Notes under the pieces: model-generated
Seen by the model: only the letters and a program-made list of their open reading frames with translations
Told to the model about the DNA's origin: nothing
The model's database searches: none
Program-made: the position numbers and the translations under genes
Shown here: in pieces, positions 14,733-26,685 of the stretch
How the letters are laid out: each line of letters opens with the position of its first letter
How positions within the stretch are numbered: position 1 is the stretch's first letter
Source: Epiperipatus broadwayi
Lineage: Eukaryota > Onychophora > Udeonychophora > Euonychophora > Peripatidae
Reading direction: 5' to 3'
Length of the DNA: 64,000 bases
Assembly (NCBI GenBank): GCA_028023455.1
Contig: JAQFVV010000280.1
Coordinates: forward strand, 310,001 to 374,000

Positions 14733-16157
14733 GTAAATATGGATTTGAATACAGACTTTCAAGCACCTTTCAACTATCCACACTATCTCATACCATTGAT
14801 ACACATAACCACTCACATGTAGAAAAGATAAATTATTATTAATATATGTATTTTGTGCTGAACCAGCACTCATCATTTGGTCCATATTATCATCTCCCAC
14901 CCATATATATATATATATATATATATTCAGTACTCAACCTACATTAAGATCCCACCCATATATATATATATATATATATATTCAGTACTCAACCTACATT
15001 AAGATAGCAAATTTTCATAACTTTAATGGACAGACTTCAATCCACTCCAACCTCCAATTCTTCAGCCATCCATATCATTGAAAATCTGATCATAGAAAGC
15101 TCAAATCCCATGCTGATGCCAGTGTTGACCTCAAGTCATTCTGACCCCTTATGTATAGGAAGTTATCTATTTAAATACATAAAAAAGTGATGGGCAGGAT
15201 TCAGGCTTAATGTGTAATATTTGAAATACAGGCATTCTTTATATACCTGGAACTTAATAGTAAATATAGAGGATTTGAACACAGACTTTCAAGCACCCTC
15301 CAACTATCCACATTATCTCATACCACTGATACACATGATCACACACATGTAAAAACAATAAATAATCACTAATATATGTACTTTGTGCTGAACCAGCACT
15401 CATCAGTTGATCCAGATTATCATCTCCAACATATGTATAATCAGTGCTCAGTCTATTTTAAGATACCAAATCTTCATATTTTCATGGACAGACTTCAATC
15501 CGTTCCAACTTCCAACTCTTCAGCCATTCTTACCATTGAAAATTTGATGACGGAAAGCTCAAATCCCATGAGATAGTGTGGATAGTTGAAGGGTGCTTGA
15601 AAGTCTGTGTTCAAATCCCCCATATTTACAATTAAGGTCCAGGTATATGAAGAATGCCTGTATTTCAAATATTACACATTAGGCCTGCATTCTGCCCATT
15701 CCTCTTCTATGTATTTAAATAGATAAGGTCCTATACATGGGGGTCAGACTGAGTAGAGGTCAATATGGGCATGGCAATAATATTGGCATCAGCATGGGAT
15801 TTGGGCTTCCCATCATCAGATTTTCAATGATATGGATGGCTGAAGAGTTGGCATTTGGAGTGGATTGAAGTTTGTCCATTAAAGTATGAAGATTTGCTAC
15901 CTTAATAAAGGCTGAGCACTGATTGTATATATGTGTGGGAAATGATAACCTGGACCAACTGATGAATGCTTGTTCAGCACAATATATATATATATATATA
16001 TATTGATGATTGTTTACCTTTTCTATATGTATGCGGTCATGTGTATCTGTGTTATGAGATAGCATGGATAGTTGAAGAGTGCTTGAAAGTCTGTGTTCAA
16101 ATCCCCCATATTTACAATTAAGCTCTAAGTATATGAAGAATACCTGTATTTCAAAAT
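14733..16157. repeat. Inverted repeat array with 13-bp target-site duplication (retrozyme-like, family 4)
   Basis: Two direct units of about 530 bp (14,733-15,567) are followed by inverted units (about 15,568-16,157, which runs into a second partial unit). TTTAGTATTTATT occurs at both edges (14,720-14,732 and 16,158-16,170) and once in the uninterrupted copy at 13.57 kb, so this is a defined insertion. A 52-bp block with (AT)n is itself tandemly duplicated at 14,895-15,004. Each unit contains a ribozyme-like core (CTGATGA followed by a GTGCTG/CAGCAC hairpin), but the G of the GAAA box is missing. Confidence 0.65.
15373..15440 (-). ncRNA. Possible degenerate hammerhead core (family 4)
   Basis: On the minus strand CTGATGA is followed directly by GTGCTG-GTT-CAGCAC (a perfect 6-bp helix II) and then AAA, where a hammerhead needs GAAA. 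Upstream ATAATC can pair with downstream GATTAT as an outer helix I, but the inner helix I and helix III are poor. The missing G could reflect CpG decay (CACGAAA to CACAAAA), though all three copies lack it. Weak call. Confidence 0.3.
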
Positions 16158-16520
16158 TTTAGTATTTATTAGAAATTAGGTTTATAGTTAACCAATATAT
16201 TAAAAATACTAAATGGCCAGAGTATTGATGATGATTAGCATGTCTTAGTACCCCAGCATTGTTATTGTTATATTTTCATGGATTAGCATTTAAGTATGTA
16301 CATTCAAATTATTGTCTAAATAACCTGCCTCAAGCTGACAAAGCTAAATAATTAGCCTGGTATATAGTGAACCTATTTCAAATCCAGTCACAAAATTGAC
16401 TGTTGATTATTTTATTGCTGATCATTCATGATGATGATGATTATTACTTGTTTATAATCCTGAGTGAACTGATAGTTATGTATAGTTAGTTTCGTGATTC
16501 TCTCATGCTCATTATATTAA
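16158..16520 (+). repeat. Direct duplication, copy 2, right part
   Basis: Continues the match to 13,570-13,930 (TGGCCAGAGTATTGATGATG and ATTGACTG landmarks) after the inserted array. The first 13 bases are the right target-site duplication. Confidence 0.65.
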
Positions 16521-18035
16521 TTTATATTTAAATACTGAATGACTTGGGATTAATATGATGATTTGCCATCACTCCAGATTCACCCAAGACTCATAGCATT
16601 TCAGTATAATAATTAGTACTTCATTCAATTAATCAAATTGGATTTTTTTTTTACTTTAATCACCTGAGTCTAACTACATTATTACTGTCCTAAAGCACAC
16701 AGGACATTATATTTTTGATGTAAATGTTACAAATTCATTTACATAAATATAATTATTTCTCCATATCAATTTGATTGACTTTGAAAAAGCTTTTAATCAT
16801 AGCTCAAATCCTTGACTTAACATAGATTATTTCCAATTTTAGAATAAATACATTGCCTAAGCCATCTTATTTTACTGTTTTTAGCTTATATATATGACAA
16901 AATTCCAAAATTTAATTAAAGAAAGATTTAACTAAGGAAGTTAATACTAGTATCTCCATATTTATTTTATAGTCTTTGACATTACAAAAAATTTTCTATG
17001 ATGCACAGAAATTTTGGATTGGAAATGAATGAACAAAACTATTGAAAAATCAAATCAGGCACTATTCACAGAAATTTCAAAAATATTGGTTGAAATAAGA
17101 ACTACCACTAAATTTTTCATGTGAAAGTTAAAACCATGGTAATATCAGGAATTTATAAAAATATTCTTATTGGAATAGGAAATGTATTAGAGAGGTAGGT
17201 TAACTAATACTAAAATTATGGACTGTGAGAAAGAAATACATAAAAATAGCTTATAACAAATAATTTTTATGAGAAGCAACCATTTTTAAAGTAAAAAGAT
17301 AGTGAATCTTGACTTCCATAAAAAAAATGATAAAATTCTCCATTGGGTCAATTTCTCATTATGTAGCATAGACTTAGACAGTTTTAAGTAATGATATTAA
17401 AAGATTGAAATGTTTTTGATATGGATATGGACAAAAATATAGATCAATAAAGAAAAAGTCATATAAAGAGATTATGTGCATTGTCTCTTAAGTTAAAATG
17501 AAAGGGTTGAATTGTGTGAAATATATACTGAGGCAGCCCAGCTTATTCAAAGAAGTAGTAGAAAAAAATATATTGGAAAATGACCAAGTGAAAAAGACTT
17601 TATCATCATAGATTAATTCTGCAAAAACATTGATTATCAGAATTATGGTGAATCAAAGCAATATACAAAACATCATACACTATGAACAATTTTTATTAGA
17701 AATTTTAACTAGAATTTGGACTAAAGAACTAATTAGTAAATTGAATATGATAACAAATATAAGTAAATATAATTTATATGGAAAAATTTATATATTCTAC
17801 TTTTTCAAGGTAAGTAAGGCTAATATTTAATATATATATTAATATTATTTGTTGTGCAAAAACCAAATATATTTTAATAACTTTTTATCTATGGAAGATA
17901 TTATATTAGAATAAAGAAATGATAGGATTGAGCAAAAGTATTAGTTCTTAAAGAAAAAAGTACTTATGCATATCTAAAACATAGAGATATGATATAAAGA
18001 ACTTGTTTTAAAAGTTTACTAAATATGACTTAGAT
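16521..18035. other. AT-rich non-coding DNA
   Basis: No gene, transposon or splice signal that I can support. A 66-codon frame at 17.6-17.8 kb is low complexity. Confidence 0.5.
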
Positions 18036-18229
18036 CAGTGGTTCCCAAACTGTGGTATGTGTAATCCTGGAGGTATGTGCCAGATCAGTTGTGAATATGG
18101 GAAAATATTTGTAATAGTGTGTGAATACGGGAAAATATTTGTAATAGTGGAAAGCAAAAGCAGTAAAGTGTTAAAATTAAAAAATAAAAATGTTATACTT
18201 TAGGTTTACAAAGAGAACTGTAAGCACAG

Positions 18230-19790
18230 TCACATCTCCATATAAGAAGATGGACACCATTTTGAAAGCTCTCATTTGAAAAATCGTTATTAAAAAATTT
18301 TAATGTAAATTTAAATTGATATTCTTTGATGTGGTGTAAATATTCATATACAATACAAATATATTAACTTTATGTTTAATTCGTTCTTTCATATTTTTCT
18401 TTGTAAAAACAAAATCTTAATATATAGACTATTATATAATCTTTTATATTAATTTATAAATACACAGCTGCAATCAAATTATTAGGAGCATCTTTACAAC
18501 TAATTTATGAAAACATAGTAAAAAAGTAATGAATGGATAAAAGAAAAGAATAATAAGCCCACTATATTTATGTATTTTACCTTATATTGTTCTTCCATAT
18601 TAAATATGTGCTTGTGTGTGTGTGTGTATGATGTTCAATAAAAATTACAATAAATACTAACAGAAGAAGAATTAATTATGTGGTGTAAACTTTTTGCATA
18701 GTGTAGTCTAAAGCAGCTTTTACACTTTATATTTTTTCCAAATTATTTGATATAATTATTTAAAAACTTAAAAGCTCTGCCCTTTTACACTTTCAAATTA
18801 TTTGACAAACATTAGTATACTTTTGATTATTGTTGTGTCAAGAGAATGCAGTAGTTTTTAAGATGGCATTACATGAAGAAGATAAAATGGAAGCTAAAAA
18901 AATATGTAAATGGACTAAAAAATTTGTAAAAATAAATATTTTTACAAAATAATGAATTTAAATAACACTATATATTTTGAATGAAACCTTATTTTCCCAA
19001 GTTGTTCCCTAATCCCCTCAATTAGTTTTTCTTCAGCTTCTCTTCTTTTGAGTAAAATTTTAGTGCTTTGGAGAACTCCCAAGCAACTATTGATGAGCTT
19101 CTATTAATTAATTTATGATTTTTTTAGTCTAGAATCTCTATTTTAATTGACAAATTGTCATCATGTTGATTTTTAACATTAATACTTATTCATTTCCAGT
19201 GGACAATTTTGTCTTAATTTTTTTGTTGGATACAGAAATTATAAAATACATTACATTTCCAATAAATTCTCATACATCTCATCTTGTAAAATTTTATTTC
19301 TATATTCATTTTACTTAATGTCTCACAAACAAGTAAAACATTAATATGTTACAATTAATTTGTTGTAAAAATATTTTCATTTGAACAATTCCTTTTCCCC
19401 TTTTACTTTTAATAAATTCAACCAAAATATATATTTTCACAATGTGAACACTAGAAAAGCTTTTTCAAATGGTAAAGAAGCTATCAAATTATTTGAAAAA
19501 GCTTTTAAACTTTCAAATTATCCTTAAAATATTTCTTTTTCAACATTCTCATCAAACTGCAAAAAAATTGAGCACTTTCAAATTGTTGTAGAGCAGTCAT
19601 TTACACTTTCAAATTTCTTCAAATGGCTGTAAGCTTTTAAACTTTCAAATAATTATATCAAATAATTTTAAAAAATTTGAAAGTATAGAGTGGCTTTAAG
19701 AGGGCTTTTTTCAATTCAAATTAAAAAATTTAATAACGAGTTTTCAAATGAGAGCTTTCAAAACTGTGCACATTTCATATATGGAGATGA
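18230..19790. mobile_element. Nested inverted-repeat (foldback/MITE-like) element
   Basis: The left arm 18,230-18,303 and right arm 19,725-19,790 are inverted copies over about 70 bp; both contain TTTGAAAGCTCTCATTTGAA. The interior holds several scattered copies, in both orientations, of CTTTCAAATTATTTGA-type sequence and no reading frame. It lies between the hAT terminus and the hAT transposase, so it probably jumped into the hAT. No target-site duplication could be fixed. Confidence 0.5.
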
Positions 19791-20279
19791 GACATCTCTA
19801 TATTATTTATATTTGCTTTAAGTGTATTAATTTTGCTTAGGAAATGAATAAAAAATAAATAGGCACATTCCTAATAAATTATTAATAACTGTTTGTCACT
19901 AGTGAACTATCATATTTTATGATCCTGCATGTGAGCCCTTCCTTTCCGCAAAATTTTCTTAAAGAGCAATTAAAAGCAGGTAATTATTTTTATTTTTTGA
20001 TTAAATTTCATATGATTTAAGTGCTTAATTAGCTTTTTTTAATTTATTCAAGTAATTTTTTTAATATTATTTTGTGTTCTAAAATGGATAATTGACTGAA
20101 AACAGGAAATCTTAAAAGAATTACAACTAGCTTTGAACATCAATCTGTTGAGTCACCAGCAAGTACTTCAAAGCATCATGGTGATTCAGAAGCACAAGGT
20201 GATATGCATGTAGCAGTCGGTGGGTCTGTTATGGTAAAAGAAATTTAGCATTATTAAAAAGTCTCAAAACATCAATGCT

Positions 20280-21935
20280 CCACCTAAAATGAAATATTCT
20301 GATGGATACTTGGAATATGGGTTTCCATTCATGGGAGATGAAGACTATCCAAAGATACTATGTGTTGTTTGTGGAGAGATGGTATTTAATAGTTGATATA
20401 CTTTATTAGTTCACCATTTATAGGCAAAACATCCAATATATATAAAAAAAGATATCAGTTTTTTTTAGCAACTATTAAAGCAGTCCATATCTAACTTCTT
20501 TTGTGCTATTTGCAAACAAAGACAATGAAAATGCATAATAAGTTACCATATTGCTAAAAGCAGTAAAAATCATACAATTGCTAAAAATTTGATGTCTTCC
20601 TGTATCAAAGATGCTGTTCAATGTACATTCGGTGATAACCATGTCTGAAAAATTAACAATATTCAATTCTCAAATAATACAATTTCTTGGAGAATTGAGA
20701 AAATGTCTGATGACATTGAATCAACAGTAACTGAGAGAATAAAAAGAGCCCCTTTTCTATATAAATGGATGAAAGCACTGGTGTTTTTCATTTTTATTCA
20801 CTATTGCAAGATATTTAAATGATATTTTTGAGGAAAATCATTTACTGTGCTCTCAGAAACATGCACAGGCAGGAACATATTCAGTGCCATTCAGGAATTA
20901 TTTTTGTAAAAAAGAAATTGATTAGTCCAATTGCTGTGGTGTTTGTACAGATAGTGGAAAATCTATAGCTAACTATTATACAGGCTTATGCAGTCATATC
21001 AAAGAAATTGCTCCCCATGTAGCTTGGAATCATTGCTATATAAATAAACAAAGTGTTGCAACCAAATCTCTGCCACATTCATTGAAGGAGATGCCCAGAT
21101 AATCTGTTAATTCAATTAAAACCATTTCAACAAACTTCAGACTATTCAACTTTTTGTGTGAAGAGATGTACAGTCTCCATACAACCTTGCTTTTGCACAC
21201 TATGATGAGATAATTTTCACAAGGAAAAGTACTCACACAAAAGTGAGGTGTGAAGTAGAAGTTTTTTTTTTTTAAAATCATTTTGAATTAAGTTCCAAGT
21301 TTCATGAAACTAAATGGCTTTAACAACTTGCATACTTATCTGATATTTTTCAGAAATAATTTCTTAATCATAGCCTTGACACTGTTAAGCATTTTAAAGA
21401 TGGTTATGGAACTATTCTGTAATCTAACTTATGTTTTTGGGAATGTTGTATCAATAAAGAGCAGTATGAAGTTTTGAGACATTTCACAGTTTCTTATCTG
21501 AGAGTAATCTGAAATTGTCAAAAGAAATAAAAATTAATATAATAGCTCATTTAAAAGGATTAAAGATGTCATTTGGGCAATAGTTTCCAAAGCAAAATAG
21601 TGAAAATCAGATATTTCAAATCCATTCAATGAACTGTTTCTTTTACCAAGCTGAAAAATTATCCGTATCAGAAAAAGAAAATTTTATTCAACTTTCAACT
21701 GATTCTTCTTTACAATGTGATTTCAAAAAAATGAAATGTCATTGATTTGTGGGAAACAGTAAAAGAAGAGTTCTCAAATCTCAGTGATAAAGCAATAAAG
21801 AATTTATTACCTTTTATGAATACACAGATTGCTGAATCAGTGTTTTCATCTTATGCCTTTGTTAAGAATAAACATTGTAATAAACTTAATGTGGCTCTGG
21901 ATATAAGATTGTATCTGTCTTCATCTTAATCTAAT
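20280..21935 (+). pseudogene. hAT transposase, SCAND3/ZBED5-like (broken)
   Basis: Family blocks appear in order. The BED-type zinc-binding start YLEYGFPFMGDEDYPK is followed by CVVCGEM (20,308-20,380). The catalytic-domain segment VCTDSGKSIA is at about 20,943. KEIAPHVAWNHCYINKQSVA follows at 21,000-21,060. The C-terminal dimerisation segment with FMNTQIAESVFSSYAF lies at 21,810-21,860. At least a dozen stops and frame changes interrupt it. It is distinct from the minus-strand hAT at 8-9 kb: the blocks that overlap differ clearly. Confidence 0.7.
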
Positions 21936-22000
21936 TTTAAAAAACTCAACTCCACAAATTGAAATTATTGAGAAGTGCGATATTTGAAGACTTATCTATT

Positions 22001-23065
22001 TTTAAAAAAATTATTAACCATTAGTATGAATTTTCATTATAAATTAATGTAATCAAAAATTTATTTTAATGCTTTTTTATTTGTTTTTGCTTTTATAAAA
22101 AACTGAAATGAAGTGTAATATGTAAAATGAAAAATAAAAATCAAAATTTACCATTAATTTGACTTGTTAACTATTTAGTTAACCTAAGAACATTATACAA
22201 TATAATTTTTTTTTAAAAAATCCATTTTGTTCGTGTAGAAGAATGAATGGGGGTTTGTAAGAGTTGGGGGTACTCATAAATGAAAAGCTTAACTTTGTTC
22301 ATGAGAAGACATTTGATATTTATTATATAGTTCTAACTAAATGTCAATTTATTTTCCAAGCTAAACTCAATGCTAACTTCTGAATGTCTATGTGCGATGG
22401 TGAAATGTGTAGTATAGAGCGGCCTTAAATATAGATTCAGGAAAATTAAAGATTTAATTATGACTAAGTAGTATTTCATCAGAATCTCTTTGATTTTTAT
22501 AATTAGTTTATTATCTGACGTGGAAATCGCAAATAATAAGCTAATATCAAATTCTAAAAAAAAAAAAAAAATTAAGAATGAATGTTGAAATGCCTACTCA
22601 CCATCAAGTATTAATAATTTAATGGACCTACTAAAACTTATCTTGAATTAATCAAAATGTAATATTCTTTATATAATTGTATAAACCGATTTTGTAAATA
22701 ATGTATATATTTTTGATGTAAATAAAATTATTTTATAATAAATAGCCTATTTGCTAAAAGAAAAATTTATTCAGGGTGTAAACTCTTTTTAGTGATAATC
22801 AATTAGCAATACTGAATCAATTACTCGTTGCCTAAACTTAAACCTGCTTTCGAGAGTAGAATTTAATAGGTACTGCATTGCAAAGAAATTATTTCTTTTA
22901 TGCAACTGTATAATAATCTCTGGGTTGTACGATTTTTTAAAAAAACGTTTTTAAACAAATGCTCATATATATATGAATGTGTATTGATATAATATTTAAA
23001 TATTAAACAATTATAAAATCATTAAGAAAAGATTTATTGATAAATAGAAGCACGTGGCTGCTTAC
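22001..23065. other. Non-coding DNA downstream of the hAT
   Basis: AT-rich, with an A-run at 22,556-22,571. No exon 2 for the adjacent minus-strand signal-peptide exon was recognised here. Confidence 0.45.
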
Positions 23066-23138
23066 CTATAGCCTTAAAAGTAAAATTATCGGCCAGCACA
23101 AGACTGAAGGCAAGAAATATAAGGAGAATTCTTGCCAT
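23066..23138 (-). CDS. First coding exon with signal peptide, probable ML-domain (NPC2-like) gene
   Basis: The minus strand has a favourable start context (ACCAATGG). A secretory signal follows, MARILLIFLAFSLVLA, then DNFTFKAI and a canonical donor (TATAG|GTAAGC). The exon is 73 nt and ends in phase 1. Secreted ML-domain lipid-binding proteins (NPC2, Der p 2 type) start in just this way: signal peptide, then F-x-F-x-D-C-G. Here the DCG is not present in this exon. The phase and the FxFK motif match the exon at 59,952-60,050, but that exon lies upstream on the same strand. This exon therefore starts another gene copy whose later exons would lie at lower coordinates, possibly outside the window. 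The exon itself is well supported; the family assignment is inference. Confidence 0.5.
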
Positions 23139-24871
23139 TGGTTTTACAATAAAAGCAAATTTCAGAAAAATGATCATTAAATAATAATTTTCTATTACCT
23201 AATCATCCTTTTTGTTCCCTAAAACATGTTTTTCTAAACTATTATTTAAATTGCAAATAATAATATAAATATTTGTTTGATTTTGTTTCATAAAAAAATA
23301 TTTATAATTGATATTTCAGTAATTATTATAAATTACTAATAATTTCAGTAATTAGATCATGAATATTTAATTAATGTTTTTTTTTTTCAATTTTTATTAT
23401 TTATACATTATTTAAATTTTAAAGTACAATAATAATTGAATGCAACAATAACTTTATAATTTATATTTGTTACTTTTATATAAATTTACATATACATATT
23501 TATCAACGATAAAGAAGCTACTTGTTAAAAATTGAAAACCCACAAATCATTAATGTCGAATTTTGAATTAACTGTGAATTCTTAATTATATTCAGAAGAT
23601 TCATTCTAGATGCTATGAACACTTTTCTTTGTTAATGATTAATTATCTCATAAAACACAACGACACACTTTTTTATAACTGTGGACATAATATACAGTAT
23701 GATGATAGATAGATTGATAAAGTTTTAATTTGTGAATTTCCCACAGAAAGTTAATAAAATCAGATCTATCATTTCACCTTTAAGAAGTAAACTTTGAGCT
23801 CAGTATTCATAGGAATATGATATCTCCCTCAATGATTAGATTACATCATATTAAAGTCATGATTTATTTCTGTATTCAGGATATCAACATCATCTAATCA
23901 ATACTGATTAATGGACATTTTTTCTTTAACCATTCATATCTAAATACCTACTGACTGATCAAAACTGGATAGTTTGCTGAATTGACTATTATAAGCCCAC
24001 TTATAATGTCAAATGCTTTAAAATAATTAGACTGCTTCAAGTGCTACATAAAAGTCCTTATAATAATGATGATAATAATAAAAAGGAGCAAAAATAGTTA
24101 TTTTAAAAAAAAAACCAATATAACATAGTGGATTAGTGTATTCTTCTGGTGTGTCTACAATAATCAATTCTAAATTAATTTGGAATTTTATTCAGGACTT
24201 TTTCCTTTAGACAGCTGGTTCACAACTCAGATTAATTAAGTTGGTTAGTTATATGAATATGCAATGACTGTAAAAAGAAACACTTTTATGATAAAGCCTT
24301 CATCACTGATAAGATATATCATACTTTTTATGCATACTTTATAACCTCTTTTGCAATTAGATTATGCCACTTTCATAGAATTATAATATTTCAAGCTTTT
24401 TTTTCAAATTCAATCATACCAATGGCTGTATATTGTGAATACTTATCAAGATTATTCTTTAGGCAATAGTCTAGAATTGACAGGCTTAGTTAATGCTATC
24501 TGATTTATTATAATTACAGATATCATTACATTTACTTGAGCATATATTTATTTCTTTTAAAATGTTGCCCACTTGGTACAAGTGAATTCTGATCTTTTTA
24601 TGCAGTGATTAGTTGTTGTTTTTTTTAAATTTATTCAATCAGCCTTAAATTATTTTTGTTTATTTTGTAAATAACAGCCAGTACTAAAAGTGCTAGTCTT
24701 AATGACTATTGGCAATAAATATATGGCAAATATTTGTTTATTCGAATTCAATTTTTAGAAATTTTTTGCCTTAGATAAACTATGGTATTTTAATTATTTT
24801 TTGTCAAGTCAATGATTAATTTGATATATTACTTTAGAATATTAAAAAATGCATAAATTTGATATTTAGGT
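23139..24871. other. AT-rich non-coding DNA upstream of the signal-peptide exon
   Basis: This would hold the promoter of the minus-strand gene starting at 23,138. No core promoter element can be singled out in such AT-rich sequence. Confidence 0.4.
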
Positions 24872-24975
24872 AGACCTGTGATCTTTCAGTACCAGAAGTG
24901 ACAGAGCTAAGCTTTGATTCAAGAATCTTTAGCTCTAAATGCAGTCGTATTATTATATCACTAAACTGCACAGGG
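24872..24975 (-). mobile_element. Possible tRNA-derived SINE fragment
   Basis: The minus strand reads like a tRNA promoter pair: an A-box-like GTTTAGTGATATAATAATAC, then about 40 nt later a B-box-like TTGAATCAAAGC, then TAGCTCTGTCACTTC, which recalls the tRNA-unrelated part of several animal SINEs. It does not fold as a clean tRNA and no target-site duplication was found. Confidence 0.35.
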
Positions 24976-25013
24976 CAATATCTATTCATAAACAATCAAG
25001 AAAACCTTTTCAA

Positions 25014-25905
25014 GAAATAAAATAACAACACTATATATATTTGCACTTAATGTTTTGTTTAATGTTACTTAAAGCAAGAAGAATTCCAAGAAAGAGTAAG
25101 ATAAACTAAAGCAAGAACCTTTAATGTTTTTATATTGTCATCTTTTAAATATGCAAATAAATACAAGAAAAGAAATATTAAACTTTCAAAAAACAACTAC
25201 AGAGTGAAAAACTGAACTCTGAAAGTGTCAAAAATGACATTATCTTTTATTCATGAATGAAATAGAAGTATAGAGCATTTAAAATTTAAAAAGTTTGTAG
25301 AATGAATTATATAATTAAACATAGAGAATAATATGAATTAAATTATTTCCAGGAAAACAGTATTTAATAATAATTTCTTTTCCATATAAGAGAAATTAAA
25401 ACAAAATCATATAAAAGAAAGATGAACTTTTATTATAATTTCCATCTTGAAAAGTATGCAAGAAAGAAATCTCTAAAGAAAATACTGTCAATTTATTTCA
25501 TTGTTTTATTTATTCCATTAATAAATTATTTTATTATTATTAAGTTGCATATTGTTATTTTATACCTATATTAAAGCATGTATACAATAAAATACTTTGC
25601 TATTTCATAAAACACTAATTAATTATAAAGAATTATCATTTTGCTATAATACTTTTATTTTATACATACACTTGCTGATAAAATATACATAATTAATCCC
25701 ACACACATAACTTGTAGAAGAAAACCTCCCAATAGCCTGAAAACACACTCTCTGGTACATGATGTTTGGAATGTACAGTGCTAGAGGCAAATGAATGTTT
25801 ATATATATATAGACAGAGCCTTAGTTAATCAGTTAATAGTCTCATATCAATTTACTTGTATATTTTTACTTCTTCTTCTATTGCTAATAGTTACCATTAC
25901 ATACA
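25014..25905 (+). repeat. Segmental duplication, copy 1 (~0.9 kb)
   Basis: The same sequence occurs at 28,105-28,694 plus 32,636-32,957, where it is split by a LINE. Shared strings include AATGTTTTGTTTAATGTTAC, GAATTCCAAGAAAGAGTAAG and GACAAATGAATGTTTATATA-like blocks. It is non-coding. Copy 1 shows the pre-insertion state and so defines the LINE's edges. Confidence 0.7.
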
Positions 25906-26189
25906 TTAGTGCTGACAATGTGGAAGCTTGAATATCCTATTCAGATAATGAAGAATACAAGACAAACATGTGTGGCACATATATGTGTATAAAATATAGA
26001 ATTAAAATGTTTTTTTTTGTTTGGAAAGAACCAAAAACTGAAAGGCAAGATTAAAGTTGATACAGGGAAGTATCTGGATAATAATGTACTGGGGGTGGGG
26101 CTGGTGTTGTTAATTTATAGAATAATAGGAAAAAAGAATAGTAGATTTAAAAATTGTTAAATATTTATATAAAGACTAATGTTAACATG
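25906..26189. other. Non-coding spacer
   Basis: Contains a G-rich patch (GGGGGTGGGGCTGG at about 26,090). No gene seen. Confidence 0.4.
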
Positions 26190-26685
26190 TTGAAGAAGAA
26201 AAACAGTGAACAGCAAATAAATATGGATTCACCCAGTACCATAGAATGGTAATCAGTAGAGGCTAGGTCAGTAACTGAAGTAGAAAAGTTGACTGCTGAC
26301 CTCAGAAGAATAAAAGCCACCAGCAGTTATACTCACATTGGAAATGTTCCTAACAGTAATGAATCAAAATCAAAAACTAATGAAAGAAAAAATACTAGCA
26401 GAAATGCAAAAAATGAAAAAAATAAACAAAACAATGAAGAAAATGATACAAGACATAAAGAAAGACTGGAATAGAATGAAAGAAGTCACAAAGGATGGAG
26501 AGGATCATGAAAAAATGGATGACATGGATAAGACAATTAAAAAAGATGCAGATGATATCAATCTTCCTGAAGTCAACATCAATGAAGATGCAAACCTGGT
26601 AGATGAACCTAATGAAGTTATCATTAGTGTAATCAATGTTGAAAAACTTAAAGATGAAATATCTATAACACAAACTTTAAATTAA
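26190..26685 (+). pseudogene. Lysine/glutamate-rich coiled-coil ORF, unknown (LINE ORF1-like?)
   Basis: An open stretch at 26,338-26,685 encodes 115 residues. The N-terminal half is a charged heptad-like helix (QKLMKEKILAEMQKMKK) and the C-terminal half is acidic (NEDANLVDEPNEV). A second frame at 26,289-26,474 overlaps it, and translation can be extended upstream to about 26,190 across one stop. I do not recognise the protein. The coiled coil followed by decayed frames to about 27.4 kb would fit ORF1 of a non-LTR element or a gag-like gene. No RT follows, and the nearby LINE is on the other strand. Confidence 0.35.

Larger units (their letters stand above)
18036..22000 (+). mobile_element. 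hAT transposon, SCAND3/ZBED5-like, with nested insertion
   Basis: The left end reads CAGTGGTTCCCAAACTG at 18,036, the classic hAT terminal type. The transposase remnant lies at 20.28-21.93 kb. A foreign inverted-repeat element (18,230-19,790) sits in the 5' part. The right terminus was not found, so the end given is approximate. A 37-bp block ending GGGAAAATATTTGTAATAGTG is tandemly repeated at 18,095-18,150. Confidence 0.6.

Noticed and set aside
15763-15880. Second ribozyme-like core in family 4 (GGCTGAAGAG...GATTGAAGTC)
   Set aside because: CTGAAGA is present but the GAAA box is GAAG and inner helix I does not pair.
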